Assembly (NCBI GenBank): GCA_023419515.1 | Contig: JAEZXW010000062.1 | Location: forward strand, 1 to 17,995 | Direction of reading: 5' to 3' | From: Actinomycetes bacterium | GTDB lineage: Bacteria; Actinomycetota; Coriobacteriia; Coriobacteriales; JAEZXW01 | DNA length: 17,995 nucleotides | Part shown: positions 7,570 through 14,895 of the stretch, one piece after another | Position numbering within the stretch: the stretch's first letter is position 1 | Layout: every line of letters begins with the position of its first letter | Made by a program: the position numbers and the translations under genes | The notes under the pieces: generated by a model | What the model saw: the letters and a program-made list of their open reading frames with translations, nothing else | Databases searched by the model: none | What the model was told of the DNA's origin: nothing

Positions 7570-7643
7570 CCAACGACAAGGCTCTGCGCTATAACAGAAA
7601 GCCCAACGACAAGGCTCTACGCTATAATTGGCTTTTGTCGTTG
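7570..7643. repeat. Operator-like array in the apt promoter: two direct and one inverted copy of CAACGACAA
   Basis: A 25-bp unit occurs at 7570-7594 and again at 7603-7627 with one mismatch and a 33-bp period. Each unit begins CCAACGACAA and ends with a -10-like TATAA. A third copy of the core is inverted (TTGTCGTTG, 7635-7643), so the second and third cores (7604-7612 and 7635-7643) flank a TATAAT box symmetrically. This looks like a repressor operator over a promoter; the cognate regulator is not identified. Confidence 0.6.
7623..7628 (+). promoter_or_regulatory. Consensus -10 box (TATAAT), likely apt promoter
   Basis: TATAAT lies 94 bases before the apt start codon and directly between the inverted CAACGACAA/TTGTCGTTG arms. 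No recognisable TTGACA lies 16-18 bases upstream, so the promoter may need an activator or be intrinsically weak. A second -10-like TATAAC lies 33 bp upstream in the duplicate unit (7590-7595). Confidence 0.45.
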
Positions 7644-7645
7644 AT

Positions 7646-7704
7646 GGGGCGCGCTGATACCTACCACCGCGTCTTAATACTTGCGGCGCATCCATAAGCG
7701 CCCC
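7646..7704 (+). promoter_or_regulatory. Possible structured 5' leader of apt
   Basis: GGGGCGC (7646-7652) pairs perfectly with GCGCCCC (7698-7704). Inside, CCGC and GCGG can form a second stem around the CTTAATACTT region. The closing stem ends seven bases before the AAAGGA ribosome binding site of apt. It does not match a riboswitch family I recognise. It may be a cis-acting leader or simply a chance fold. Confidence 0.35.
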
Positions 7705-7722
7705 ACTACAGAAAGGATGATC

Positions 7723-8256
7723 GTGGCCAGTTTTGCCTACGAGCACCTCGTAACTGATATTGTCGACTACCCCAAACCTGGCGTTGTTTTTAAGGACATT
7801 ACGCCGCTCATGGCTGACCCTGATGGCTTTGCTGCTATCACCGATACCATTGCTGAGCATTTTGCCGATAGGGGCATCACCAAAGTTATTGGGGCTGAGG
7901 CTCGCGGTTTTATGGTCGGCGCTCCGGTTGCCTACAAGCTCCACGCTGGCTTTGTGCCTGCCCGCAAGCCAGGCAAGCTCCCACGCGAGACCTATCAACA
8001 GGAATATGAACTTGAGTATGGTACCGACACTCTCGAGATTCACAAGGATTCGCTGACAAGCGATGACGTGGTGTTGATTGTTGACGACCTACTCGCCACA
8101 GGCGGCACGGCTCAGGCAACTATCAAGCTCATCGAGCAGACGGGCGCCACTGTAGCGGGGCTCGGCTTTTTGATGGAGCTTGCGTTTTTACATCCACGTC
8201 AGGCGATTGCTCAGGTTTCTGACGTCGAAATTTTCTCGCTGATTCACGTTAATTAA
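7723..8256 (+). CDS. apt: Adenine phosphoribosyltransferase
   Basis: This 177-residue type I phosphoribosyltransferase makes AMP from adenine and PRPP (purine salvage, cytoplasm). The N-terminal DIVDYPKPGVVFKDITPLM is the classic Apt opening, followed by GAEARGFMVGAPVAYKL, KPGKLP and the PRPP loop VLIVDDLLATGGTA near residues 117-130. The frame is open from a TTG at 7681. The GTG at 7723 is preferred because AAAGGA lies six bases upstream and the length then fits the family; an ATG at 7717 sits directly on the Shine-Dalgarno. It stands alone between the LuxR-type gene and a convergent TatD-type gene. A repeat array and a possible leader structure lie upstream. Confidence 0.95.
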   Translation: MASFAYEHLVTDIVDYPKPGVVFKDITPLMADPDGFAAITDTIAEHFADRGITKVIGAEARGFMVGAPVAYKLHAGFVPARKPGKLPRETYQQEYELEYGTDTLEIHKDSLTSDDVVLIVDDLLATGGTAQATIKLIEQTGATVAGLGFLMELAFLHPRQAIAQVSDVEIFSLIHVN

Positions 8257-8318
8257 AGGTAAGTGAATCACTGAAGGATAAAAATCGGATCGCTGGGGGT
8301 TAACTCGCGATCAGCTCG

Positions 8319-9209
8319 CTAAAAATCACCGCACTTAAGATCAAAGACCTCGCTTGCATTGCGCCACAGCACTTCAGCGAGGTCTTTTTCTGTGCACCCA
8401 CGAACCTCAGTGAGTGCCTTAAGGCTCTTTAGCACTGCCATTTCATGCACCTGCGCACTATAAGCAGTTAAGGCTTGCCAATCAGTTTCATCGGGTTCAT
8501 CGGTCTCAAGCAAGAGACGATAGACGCCGATCTGTGTCGCATAAGCACGCCCGCGTTTGGTCTTGAGCATCTTATGGCCGACAGAAAACCAGGCACCTCG
8601 CTCACGCAGGGCGTTGAGGCTCTCACCATCATCATTGAACCAATGAAAAATGACCCGCCAGCGGCGAAAACCATCGACCTTATCGAGTGAATCAATGAGC
8701 GCTTGTGCTGCTCGGACACAGTGGATCGAGAGGATGATGGAACGCTCAGAAGTATCAGCGACATCGAGTACATCGAGCCTGCTGCAGAGCTGGTCAAACC
8801 ATTGCTTTTGATACGCAAAGGCATCAGCGTGACTGCCAGCTGCATCAAGGCCAACCTCGCCGATCACGAGCGGGCGTAGTTCTTCACTCGATGCGGCAGC
8901 AGATGAAGTACCAGATGCAGCAAACAAACCCGTCAACTGCTCGAAGAACGCCCCTTGGGCATGGATGCTTTCTTCACTGCCATCAATCCACCACGGATGC
9001 ATGCCCAATCCAAGGCGCCAGCCATCAGCTCCATCACTTCTAGCGCTCAACAATTGCGCGCAGCGAACATATTGTTCGGGCGTCGTCGTCGCGATCAGCC
9101 CACCATGTACAAGCGACTGAACAGCAAGCTCGTCGAGAATCTCATGTAACCGATCATCGATCTCATCAGCAAGCGCCCCAAGGTGAGAATGCGCATCAAA
9201 GAGCCTCAT
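8319..9209 (-). CDS. TatD-family metal-dependent hydrolase
   Basis: This 296-residue TIM-barrel amidohydrolase of the TatD type has metal and active-site residues in the usual order: HSH at 7-9 (family HxH), E118 in GEVGLD, H163 in SIHC, H189 in IFHWF and D237 in LETDEPDE. TatD proteins are metal-dependent DNases or phosphohydrolases; the substrate is not predictable. A longer than usual loop rich in Ala and Ser lies near residues 98-112. Its ATG overlaps the TGA of the upstream tcdA-like gene (ATGA), so translation of the two is coupled. It converges on apt with a 62-bp gap and no clear terminator. It could equally be called an uncharacterised YcfH-like hydrolase. Confidence 0.85.
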   Translation of the reverse strand: MRLFDAHSHLGALADEIDDRLHEILDELAVQSLVHGGLIATTTPEQYVRCAQLLSARSDGADGWRLGLGMHPWWIDGSEESIHAQGAFFEQLTGLFAASGTSSAAASSEELRPLVIGEVGLDAAGSHADAFAYQKQWFDQLCSRLDVLDVADTSERSIILSIHCVRAAQALIDSLDKVDGFRRWRVIFHWFNDDGESLNALRERGAWFSVGHKMLKTKRGRAYATQIGVYRLLLETDEPDETDWQALTAYSAQVHEMAVLKSLKALTEVRGCTEKDLAEVLWRNASEVFDLKCGDF

Positions 9210-10000
9210 GGTTTATCCGTATATCCGTCGTGCTCAACCCCCGCAAGCTTTTTGATGATGTGACCTGCGATCATTTGCCCCATGATCGGTGGGACAAAGG
9301 AGGCCGTTCCCAGATGCGCCTTATCGCGTCGAGTGTAGCCAGGTTGAACCTGCAGCTTAACGGGGTACTCGTACGAATAGATAACCTCGAGACGCGAAAT
9401 ACCGCGCTTACGCGCCTCTTTTCGCATAATACGCGACATCGGACAGTGCACCGTACTAAAGAGATCAGTGATCGCAAAGCATTCAGGATGCAATTTATTT
9501 GCTGCTCCCATACTGCTAATAATCGGCATGTCGTATTCATCTGCGTACTTGGCAATGGCAAGCTTGGTCGAGATGGTATCGATCGCATCAACCACATAAT
9601 CAACCCGCTCACGCTGAGTGTCCAAAAAATCAGCGATGTTTTCACTCAACAAAAAGAGGTCGTGCGTCTCAACCGTAATATGCGGATTAATGTCCTTGAT
9701 CAGGCGTTCCATCACGTCGACCTTCTTTTGACCAATTGTGCTCGTATAGGCAACTGCTTGACGATTGATGTTTGACGCCGAAACTACATCCTTATCGGCA
9801 ATGATGAGATGACCAACGCCGCCGCGAGCCAGCGCCTCAATACAGTTTGAACCAACGCCACCAACGCCAAGCACCAGCACGGTTGACTTAGTAAGCTGGG
9901 CAAGCCCTTGGTTACCGAGGATCACTTCAAGCTTTTGCGTGATCTCATCTCTCGAGATGCTAGGGTCTGGGTTTCCGATACCTGTCGGCTGATCTGTCAT
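9206..10000 (-). CDS. tcdA: ThiF/E1-like tRNA threonylcarbamoyladenosine dehydratase (TcdA type)
   Basis: This 264-residue ThiF/MoeB/E1-fold protein has the ATP-binding loop VLGVGGVGSN at 43-52, the NINRQ motif near 77-81, VDAIDTISTKLA in mid-protein and CPMSRIMRKEARKRGI, which resembles the RVMRRELRKRG block of TcdA (CsdL). TcdA uses ATP to cyclise t6A37 to ct6A in tRNAs reading ANN codons. A tRNA-Ser(GCU) that should carry t6A lies 4.6 kb to the right. The frame is open to 10087, but the ATG at 10000 gives the normal family length and clears the divergent FKBP promoter region; its Shine-Dalgarno is weak. It overlaps the TatD-type gene by four bases. A MoeB/ThiF-type adenylyltransferase is the alternative, though no partner gene is present. 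Confidence 0.85.
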   Translation of the reverse strand: MTDQPTGIGNPDPSISRDEITQKLEVILGNQGLAQLTKSTVLVLGVGGVGSNCIEALARGGVGHLIIADKDVVSASNINRQAVAYTSTIGQKKVDVMERLIKDINPHITVETHDLFLLSENIADFLDTQRERVDYVVDAIDTISTKLAIAKYADEYDMPIISSMGAANKLHPECFAITDLFSTVHCPMSRIMRKEARKRGISRLEVIYSYEYPVKLQVQPGYTRRDKAHLGTASFVPPIMGQMIAGHIIKKLAGVEHDGYTDKP

Positions 10001-10119
10001 TCTCTGCTCTTTCAATGGCGTAACGTGGCCTATCATTGTTGCTGGTATGATAAACGAACAGCTTGTGTGCAATGCACTCACATTCATCTTTCATATGAAC
10101 CGCCACGAAAGGAAGTATC

Positions 10120-10554
10120 ATGGCAGATACCCCCGTTACCGTTAAGGTGCACTACACTGGACGCCTTGAGGACGGCAAGATTTTTGATTCGAGCGAAGGT
10201 CGCGATCCTCTGGAATTCCAGCTTGGTTCTGGCATGGTGATTCCTGGATTTGATAAGGGCGTTGCAGCGCTTAAGGTTGGCGAAAGCACAACGATCACCA
10301 TCCCAGCCGAAGAGGCCTACGGCATGCACGATGATTCGCTCATTCAAAAGGCATCGGTTTCTGAGATCCCTAATGGCGAATCGCTCCCTGTTGGAGAGCG
10401 CGTTGTCTTTCAGACCGAGCACGGTCCACTGCCAGCACTGGTAAAGAGCATCGAGGATGGAATCGTCACCTTTGACTTTAACCATGAACTCGCTGGTAAA
10501 ACCCTCATTTTTGATCTCACTTTGGTCGAACGTTCGGATAGTCTCATTATCTAA
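10120..10554 (+). CDS. SlyD/SlpA-type FKBP peptidyl-prolyl isomerase without the His-rich tail
   Basis: This 144-residue cytoplasmic FKBP catalyses prolyl cis-trans isomerisation and acts as a folding helper. The FKBP core VKVHYTGRLEDGKIFDSS opens it, followed by LEFQLGSGMVIPGFDKGVAALKVGE. The IF (insert-in-flap) chaperone domain follows AYGMHDDSL, and NHELAGKTLIFDLTLVE closes it, as in SlyD. The C-terminal histidine/cysteine metal-binding tail of E. coli SlyD is absent; the protein ends within six residues of the last strand. The ATG at 10120 has a good AAAGGA Shine-Dalgarno. It is monocistronic, divergent from the tcdA-like gene and convergent with nrdG. Confidence 0.92.
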   Translation: MADTPVTVKVHYTGRLEDGKIFDSSEGRDPLEFQLGSGMVIPGFDKGVAALKVGESTTITIPAEEAYGMHDDSLIQKASVSEIPNGESLPVGERVVFQTEHGPLPALVKSIEDGIVTFDFNHELAGKTLIFDLTLVERSDSLII

Positions 10555-10618
10555 GAGGACTCAGGGCAAGAGGTTCTCACTCGGGACATAAAGCTCTCGC
10601 CCGCCATCATTGCCCAAC

Positions 10619-10640
10619 CCCAAAAACCTCTAACGAGGTT
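10619..10640 (-). terminator. Possible intrinsic terminator of nrdDG
   Basis: On the minus strand AACCTC-GTTA-GAGGTT (10640 to 10625) is a perfect 6-bp stem with a tetraloop. The U-tract is short: five Us counting the last two stem bases, then GGGG. It overlaps the nrdG stop codon. The stem is good but the tail is weak. Confidence 0.4.
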
Positions 10641-11148
10641 CGTAAAGCACAGCCGCTCCTGCCTGCAGGGACGGCTGTATTGCTATGAGGCGCTGATTAG
10701 AACTGCCACGGAACTTGAGCCGCACGTCTTTGAGTTCCTCAACAAACAAGCCATCGACGAGCACGTCACAAAGCGCAATCAGTTCGCAGCGACCTGGGTG
10801 CTCAAGTATCTGCTCAAAGGTGTAGCCCGAGTAAATCCAAATGGTTTTATCTGCCACCCCATCCGACTGATGCGCTCTAATCTTGCGAAGAACATCAGTC
10901 AACCAGAGGTTTTGTAAAGGTTCGCCACCCAAGAGGGTGAGTCCCACCACGTTGGGATCAGCAAGATAAGCAACAAGCTTCTCATGTACCTTTTCTGTCC
11001 ATGGCGCACCCGCCTTGAAATCAAAGTAGTCGGGGTTAAAGCAGCCGCGACAGCGATGAGAGCACCCCGTCACAAAAAGCGTGGTTCTGATACCCTCACC
11101 ATTGGCAATATCGTATTTTCTGATTTGCGCGTAGTTGCCAGGACGCAT
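10630..11148 (-). CDS. nrdG: Anaerobic ribonucleotide reductase activating protein (radical SAM)
   Basis: This 172-residue radical SAM activase has the CxxxCxxC iron-sulfur motif C29-SHR-C33-RG-C36 and the SAM-binding LLGGEPL near 73-79. It uses SAM and an electron to abstract hydrogen from the C-terminal glycine of NrdD, producing the glycyl radical. Its ATG overlaps the last base of the NrdD stop (TAATG), so the two are translated together, as usual for this pair. It acts only under anaerobic conditions in the cytoplasm. Confidence 0.96.
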   Translation of the reverse strand: MRPGNYAQIRKYDIANGEGIRTTLFVTGCSHRCRGCFNPDYFDFKAGAPWTEKVHEKLVAYLADPNVVGLTLLGGEPLQNLWLTDVLRKIRAHQSDGVADKTIWIYSGYTFEQILEHPGRCELIALCDVLVDGLFVEELKDVRLKFRGSSNQRLIAIQPSLQAGAAVLYEPR

Positions 11149-13295
11149 TAGATGTGCACGCCCCTCGAGGCAATTTCTTTGGTTCGACCCTCGTTCCAGA
11201 AGTTCTCTCCCAAATAACCACAGGTACGACGGATGACCGTCAGACGACTGCGATCCTGATTATGACAGTGCGGGCACTCCCACTCGTTGCGCTCATTTAC
11301 CACAATCTCGCCGTCAAAACCACACATGTGACAGTAATCGCTCTTGGTGTTGAACTCCGCATAAGTGATATGGTCGTAGATATAGCAAACTAGCTGTTCA
11401 ATCGCAGCGGGATTGTGCGTCATGTTGGGAATCTCTGCATACGAAATCATACCGCCGGTCGAGCGCTCCTGAAATTCACTCTCAAAATCAAACTTCTCAA
11501 ATACTGTCACGTTTTCACGCACGTCAACATGGTAGGAATTGGTGTAATAACCCTTATCGGTAATATCTTTGATCTCACCAAAGCGAGCACGGTCGATCTG
11601 ACAAAAACGGTTGGTCAGGCTCTCTGCTGGCGTACCGTAGAGCGCAAAGCCAAACCCGGTCTCTTGCTTCCACGTGTCAACTGTCTGCTTGAGTCGATCC
11701 ATGACCGCAAGCGCAAACGACTTGCCCTCTGGTGCCGTGTGACTTTTGCCTGTCATGAGCTTCGTGAGCTCATAGAGGCCGATGTATCCCATCGAGATGG
11801 TCGCATAACCGTCCATCAGCAGCGGTGCGATCTTTTCACCGGGAGCCAAGCGAGCAACAGCACCGTGCTGCCAGTGGATCGGGCTCACATCGCTCGTTAC
11901 CTCTTTGAGCAGCTCGTACCTAAAGAGCAGCGCACGTTTCACCAAATCGAGACGCTTTTCTAAGAGCGTCCAGAACTTTTGCTCATCGCCATCGGCCAAA
12001 ATTCCGATCTGTGGCAAGTTAAGTGACACCACGCCCATGTTAAAGCGGCCATCAAACACATAGTTACCGTCTGAATCCTGCCACGGAGCCAGCATGGAGC
12101 GACAACCCATCGGGCTAAAGACATTGCCCTGGTAGAGCTTGCGCATCATCTTTGCTGAAATGTAATCGGGATACATGCGTTTTGCCGTGCACTGGGCAGC
12201 GAGCTGCGTGAGATAGTAATACTCGCTCTCTGGATAGACGTTGTGCTCATCGAGGACGTAGATGAGCTTAGGAAACGCCGGGGTGACATAGACGTCAGCC
12301 TCATTTTTGATACCCTCGAGACGCTGCTTTAAGATCTCCTCTTGGATCCAGGCCGCCTCACGAGCAAACGGATTGTCGGGCATGAAGTGCATAAAAAGCG
12401 TGACAAACGGGGCTTGACCGTTGGTCGTCATGAGGGTGTTGATCTGGTACTGGATGGTCTGGATACCGTCCTTGATCTCCTTACGCGTACGCTTGAGCGC
12501 GATCTGATGAGCCCGTGCCATATCAGGCTCGATGCCGTAGACCTCACGCTGCTCCTCGACGACTGCCTCCAGGTACTTTTGGTAGCTCTTGTGAGCGAAC
12601 GGAGCGAGGATGCGATCAATGCCATTGATGCTCTGACCACCGTACTGACCGCTTGCTACCTGCGCAATAATCTGAGTGGTCACTGTACAAGCAACCTGAA
12701 AACTCTTTGGTGAGTCAATCTTTTTACCGTTGATGACCGTGCCATGGGTGAGCATGTCTTCGAGGTTCACGAGACAGCAGTTAAACATTGGCTGAATGAT
12801 GTAATCCATATCATGAAAGTGGATCGCTCCGCTGTCGTGCGCCATCACGATGTCGGTTGGCATGATGAGCCTGCGGGCGATGTCCTTTGACACCTCGCCA
12901 GCAATGAGATCTCGCTGAGTACTCACGACCTGCGCATCCTTATTGGAATTTTCATCCATGACGCTGACATTTGAGCAGTTGAGAATACCAACAATATCTT
13001 GGTCAATGGTGTTGTTCTGACGCTTGAACGCCTGTACTGATCGATATCCCTCATACGCACGAGCAGTCGCCGGATTGTTGTTTTGAATGAGCTTGTAGTA
13101 CACATGCTCCTCGATGCCATGAATGGTCATCGGCTCTTTGAGGTGCTGCGCAAAATCCTCGATTTCATCAGCAATCTTTTGCGCCTGACCTGGCTCGTAG
13201 ACACCTGAGGATGAGTGCATCGCTTTTTCGATCGCAACAACAATCTTTTGCTTATCAAAATCAACTTTTTGGCCGGTTCTTTTGATGACCTGCAT
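11148..13295 (-). CDS. nrdD: Anaerobic (class III) ribonucleoside-triphosphate reductase, glycyl radical enzyme
   Basis: This 715-residue enzyme makes dNTPs without oxygen. Its N-terminal ATP cone (VIKRTGQKVDFDKQKI onward, about 1-90) is the allosteric activity site. The C-terminal zinc site is C655/C658/C674/C677 (CHMC...CPHC). The glycyl-radical motif RRTCGYLG places the radical at G693, equivalent to Gly681 of the E. coli enzyme as I recall it. The ATG at 13295 has GGAG nine bases upstream. nrdG overlaps its stop. A perfect NrdR-box palindrome 134 bp upstream predicts repression by NrdR when dNTP/ATP levels are high. No oxygen-dependent reductase is seen in the window. Confidence 0.97.
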   Translation of the reverse strand: MQVIKRTGQKVDFDKQKIVVAIEKAMHSSSGVYEPGQAQKIADEIEDFAQHLKEPMTIHGIEEHVYYKLIQNNNPATARAYEGYRSVQAFKRQNNTIDQDIVGILNCSNVSVMDENSNKDAQVVSTQRDLIAGEVSKDIARRLIMPTDIVMAHDSGAIHFHDMDYIIQPMFNCCLVNLEDMLTHGTVINGKKIDSPKSFQVACTVTTQIIAQVASGQYGGQSINGIDRILAPFAHKSYQKYLEAVVEEQREVYGIEPDMARAHQIALKRTRKEIKDGIQTIQYQINTLMTTNGQAPFVTLFMHFMPDNPFAREAAWIQEEILKQRLEGIKNEADVYVTPAFPKLIYVLDEHNVYPESEYYYLTQLAAQCTAKRMYPDYISAKMMRKLYQGNVFSPMGCRSMLAPWQDSDGNYVFDGRFNMGVVSLNLPQIGILADGDEQKFWTLLEKRLDLVKRALLFRYELLKEVTSDVSPIHWQHGAVARLAPGEKIAPLLMDGYATISMGYIGLYELTKLMTGKSHTAPEGKSFALAVMDRLKQTVDTWKQETGFGFALYGTPAESLTNRFCQIDRARFGEIKDITDKGYYTNSYHVDVRENVTVFEKFDFESEFQERSTGGMISYAEIPNMTHNPAAIEQLVCYIYDHITYAEFNTKSDYCHMCGFDGEIVVNERNEWECPHCHNQDRSRLTVIRRTCGYLGENFWNEGRTKEIASRGVHI

Positions 13296-13391
13296 GGTGT
13301 AAGGCTCCGCTCTCTATTGGCGCTTATTGACTCATTAAAGGAAGTGAGGTTGGCGCGATATTAAGTGCTCCCTCCAGAGGGTGCTCAATGG

Positions 13392-13419
13392 ATACTATCA
13401 TGTTGTAGTGGTTTTACAA
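13392..13419 (-). promoter_or_regulatory. Candidate nrdDG promoter
   Basis: On the minus strand a TTGTAA -35 (13414-13419), a 16-base spacer and a TAGTAT -10 (13392-13397) lie about 97 bases before the nrdD ATG, just downstream of the NrdR-type palindrome. Both hexamers match four of six consensus positions. Confidence 0.4.
13396..13411 (-). promoter_or_regulatory. Weak second NrdR-box-like site
   Basis: The right half TGTAGTGG resembles the NrdR half-site; about 8 of 16 positions fit the consensus by hand count. Its centre is 33 bp from the perfect box, about three helical turns, the spacing expected for paired NrdR boxes. It overlaps the spacer and -10 of the candidate promoter. Confidence 0.3.
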
Positions 13420-13428
13420 CAGATAAAT

Positions 13429-13444
13429 ACACAATATATTGTGT
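13429..13444 (-). promoter_or_regulatory. NrdR box (perfect palindrome)
   Basis: ACACAATATATTGTGT is a perfect 16-bp palindrome matching the known NrdR consensus (acaCwAtATaTwGtgt). It lies ten bases upstream of the candidate -35 of nrdDG. NrdR, a zinc-ribbon/ATP-cone repressor of ribonucleotide reductase genes, is not encoded in the window. Confidence 0.85.
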
Positions 13445-13530
13445 TTTAATTACTTGGACGGGAAAATCGCAGGAGTCGGTGCTGATAGCACTGTTATGAG
13501 GTTGCTTATTGAAAGGAGACTGCTGGCAAG

Positions 13531-13536
13531 AAAAAA
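13531..13536 (-). terminator. U-tract terminating the SRP RNA
   Basis: Six Ts on the transcribed strand directly follow the 3' end of the SRP RNA terminal helix, so that helix plus the U-tract acts as the intrinsic terminator. Confidence 0.7.
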
Positions 13537-13642
13537 GGTGCCCTCAAAGGATCCGAGCGCTCGTCAGGGACGCTTAAGGCTGCTACCTCCCGGTCCTGAC
13601 CTGGTTCGACGTATAACGCCGCTCGAACCCTTTGAAAACACC
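13537..13642 (-). ncRNA. ffs: Signal recognition particle RNA (small bacterial 4.5S type)
   Basis: This is the RNA scaffold that binds Ffh and delivers ribosome-nascent chains to FtsY. The universal domain IV hairpin is at 13578-13605 on the minus strand: ACCAGGTCAGG, a GGGA (GNRA) tetraloop, then GGTAGCAGCC. The two ends, 13620-13642 and 13537-13559, pair over 23 consecutive positions with four G-U wobbles and no bulge, which fixes the ends at about 106 nt. A six-T run follows. The gene is on the same strand as tadA and nrdD. No convincing promoter hexamers were found upstream. Confidence 0.95.
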
Positions 13643-13804
13643 TATTTCAAAGTATCTTACCAGACTAGCGCATTTCTCATGGGGTCTCAAGTGACGAGCG
13701 CTCAAGGGGTTAGGTGGCAGGCTTTACCGAGGGGCTGTCGGGCGACTCCCTTCGCTTGCAGGATCACCAGAAGATTTGCTTTCATCAACTGCGGCTCAGC
13801 AAGT

Positions 13805-14353
13805 TTAAGCTTTCTTGCGCGAGCGAAGCTCCTTGAAAAATTCACTCAATACAGCCCCACACTCCTCCTGCAAAACACCAACCGAAACCTCAAATGCATG
13901 ATTGAGTCGCTCATCATGATGCAGGTCATACAGGGTACCAAGCGCCCCGCCCTTCGGGTCAGCGGCACCATACACACAGCGATCAATACGAGCATTGACC
14001 ATGAGCCCCGCGCACATCACGCACGGCTCAAGGGTGACATAGACCGTGCAACCACTGAGTCGCCAGCGACCCAGCTGCCGAGCAGCCTGCTCAAGCGCTA
14101 AAAACTCAGCATGGGCATGAGGATCAGCCGCGGTCTCGCGCAGGTTGTGTGCCCGAGCGATTACCGCATCCTGGTAAACCACAACCGCCCCAACTGGCAC
14201 TTCACCTTTGCTCGCCGCAAGCTTTGCCTGCTCAAGCGCCTGATGCATGAAATACTCATCAGCCTGTGCCTGCTGATGAGTAAAGTTTGATGGTTCTGGA
14301 TTACCGGAAAACTGCTGGTGAACGTTTTCAAAATCGTGAGAAAAAGACTGCAT
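13805..14353 (-). CDS. tadA: tRNA-specific adenosine deaminase
   Basis: This 182-residue zinc deaminase converts A34 of tRNA-Arg(ACG) to inosine. Zinc and catalytic motifs are HAE at 81-83 (H81 ligand, E83 proton shuttle) and PCVMC at 110-114 (C111 and C114 ligands), with GEVPVGAVVV at 50-59 and ARIDRCVYGAADPKGGA following. About 32 extra residues, rich in Gln, precede the usual core start; a shorter start at M36 is possible. The ATG at 14353 has a good AAGGA Shine-Dalgarno, which favours the long form. Its substrate tRNA-Arg(ACG) is encoded about 540 bp away on the other strand. Confidence 0.95.
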   Translation of the reverse strand: MQSFSHDFENVHQQFSGNPEPSNFTHQQAQADEYFMHQALEQAKLAASKGEVPVGAVVVYQDAVIARAHNLRETAADPHAHAEFLALEQAARQLGRWRLSGCTVYVTLEPCVMCAGLMVNARIDRCVYGAADPKGGALGTLYDLHHDERLNHAFEVSVGVLQEECGAVLSEFFKELRSRKKA

Positions 14354-14591
14354 CGATTATTCCTTGAGGGTAGAGGTTGCGGATGTTTCACAATTGCTAC
14401 GGGCATCAAGTGCGGGGATTTTATCACTCCACAAGCACGATCACATACCGCCACAACCACGGTGAAACCACGTCTTAATGTGCTTGTGTTTATCTTACCG
14501 CCTTACGTGCGCGGTCACAAAATTTTGGTAGCACCTCCCCATATTTTGCGCTATGATTAGCCGCACTGCATGTCCTTACTTGGCATGCCCT

Positions 14592-14684
14592 GGAGGGGTG
14601 GCAGAGTGGGTTAATGCGGCGGTCTTGAAAACCGTTGAGCGGGTGTCCCCCGTTCCGAGAGTTCGAATCTCTCCCCCTCCGCCA
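14592..14684 (+). tRNA. tRNA-Ser(UGA), CCA encoded
   Basis: The acceptor stem is GGAGGGG/CCCCTCC with discriminator G and encoded CCA. The anticodon loop CTTGAAA gives UGA (reads UCA). The long variable arm (GAGCGGGTGTCCCCCGTTC region) is typical of class II serine tRNAs. A TATGAT (14552-14557) 35 bases upstream is a possible -10 of the two-tRNA transcript. Confidence 0.97.
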
Positions 14685-14689
14685 GTTGC

Positions 14690-14782
14690 GGAGAGCTGAC
14701 CGAGTGGCCGAAGGTGCTCGCCTGCTAAGCGAGTAGACGCCTTAAAAGCGTCTCTAGGGTTCAAATCCCTAGCTCTCCGCCA
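14690..14782 (+). tRNA. tRNA-Ser(GCU), CCA encoded
   Basis: It starts five bases after the previous tRNA. The acceptor is GGAGAGC/GCTCTCC; the anticodon loop CTGCTAA gives GCU (reads AGC and AGU). It has a long variable arm and encoded CCA, followed at once by TTTTT (14783-14787), which may end the transcript. Reading AGY codons, it is expected to carry t6A37, the substrate of TcdA. Confidence 0.97.
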
Positions 14783-14842
14783 TTTTTCTGAGCGCTAGAT
14801 TTGCTTATCTTGTTGAGCATGATTCTCATCTTGTACGCTCGC

Positions 14843-14873
14843 TTGACAGGCATCTGTTGTTGTGTGAATATAT
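14843..14873 (+). promoter_or_regulatory. Likely promoter of tRNA-Arg
   Basis: A perfect TTGACA -35 (14843-14848) is followed 17-19 bases later by an AT-only GAATATAT stretch (14866-14873) that can serve as -10. The tRNA begins 23 bases further on. Confidence 0.5.
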
Positions 14874-14895
14874 GCAAGCTGTTTACAGCACGAAT

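Noticed and set aside
7570..7643. CRISPR array
   Set aside because: There are only two direct copies, the 8-bp gap is too short for a spacer, and the third core is inverted; no cas genes are present anywhere in the window.
7646..7722. Purine riboswitch before apt
   Set aside because: The conserved junction and loop sequences of the purine riboswitch are not present.
10564..10615. GGGCAA/TTGCCC pairing as a terminator for the FKBP gene
   Set aside because: The arms are only 6 bp with a 40-base loop and no T-run follows.
11415..11963. Plus-strand open frame of 182 codons
   Set aside because: It lies wholly antisense to nrdD and has no recognisable domain or ribosome binding site.
13555..13703. 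Inverted repeat GAGCGCTCGTC (13555-13565) / GACGAGCGCTC (13693-13703)
   Set aside because: The core GAGCGCTC is self-complementary, one arm belongs to the SRP RNA stem, and the other lies upstream of its start; chance is the simplest explanation.
13439..14101. Plus-strand open frame of 220 codons
   Set aside because: It begins on the NrdR box, runs antisense through the SRP RNA and into tadA; it cannot be a real gene alongside these.
14430..14488. Inverted repeat CACAAGCAC / GTGCTTGTG upstream of tadA
   Set aside because: The 41-base loop and lack of a T-tract or clear promoter link give no function; recorded only as a coincidence.
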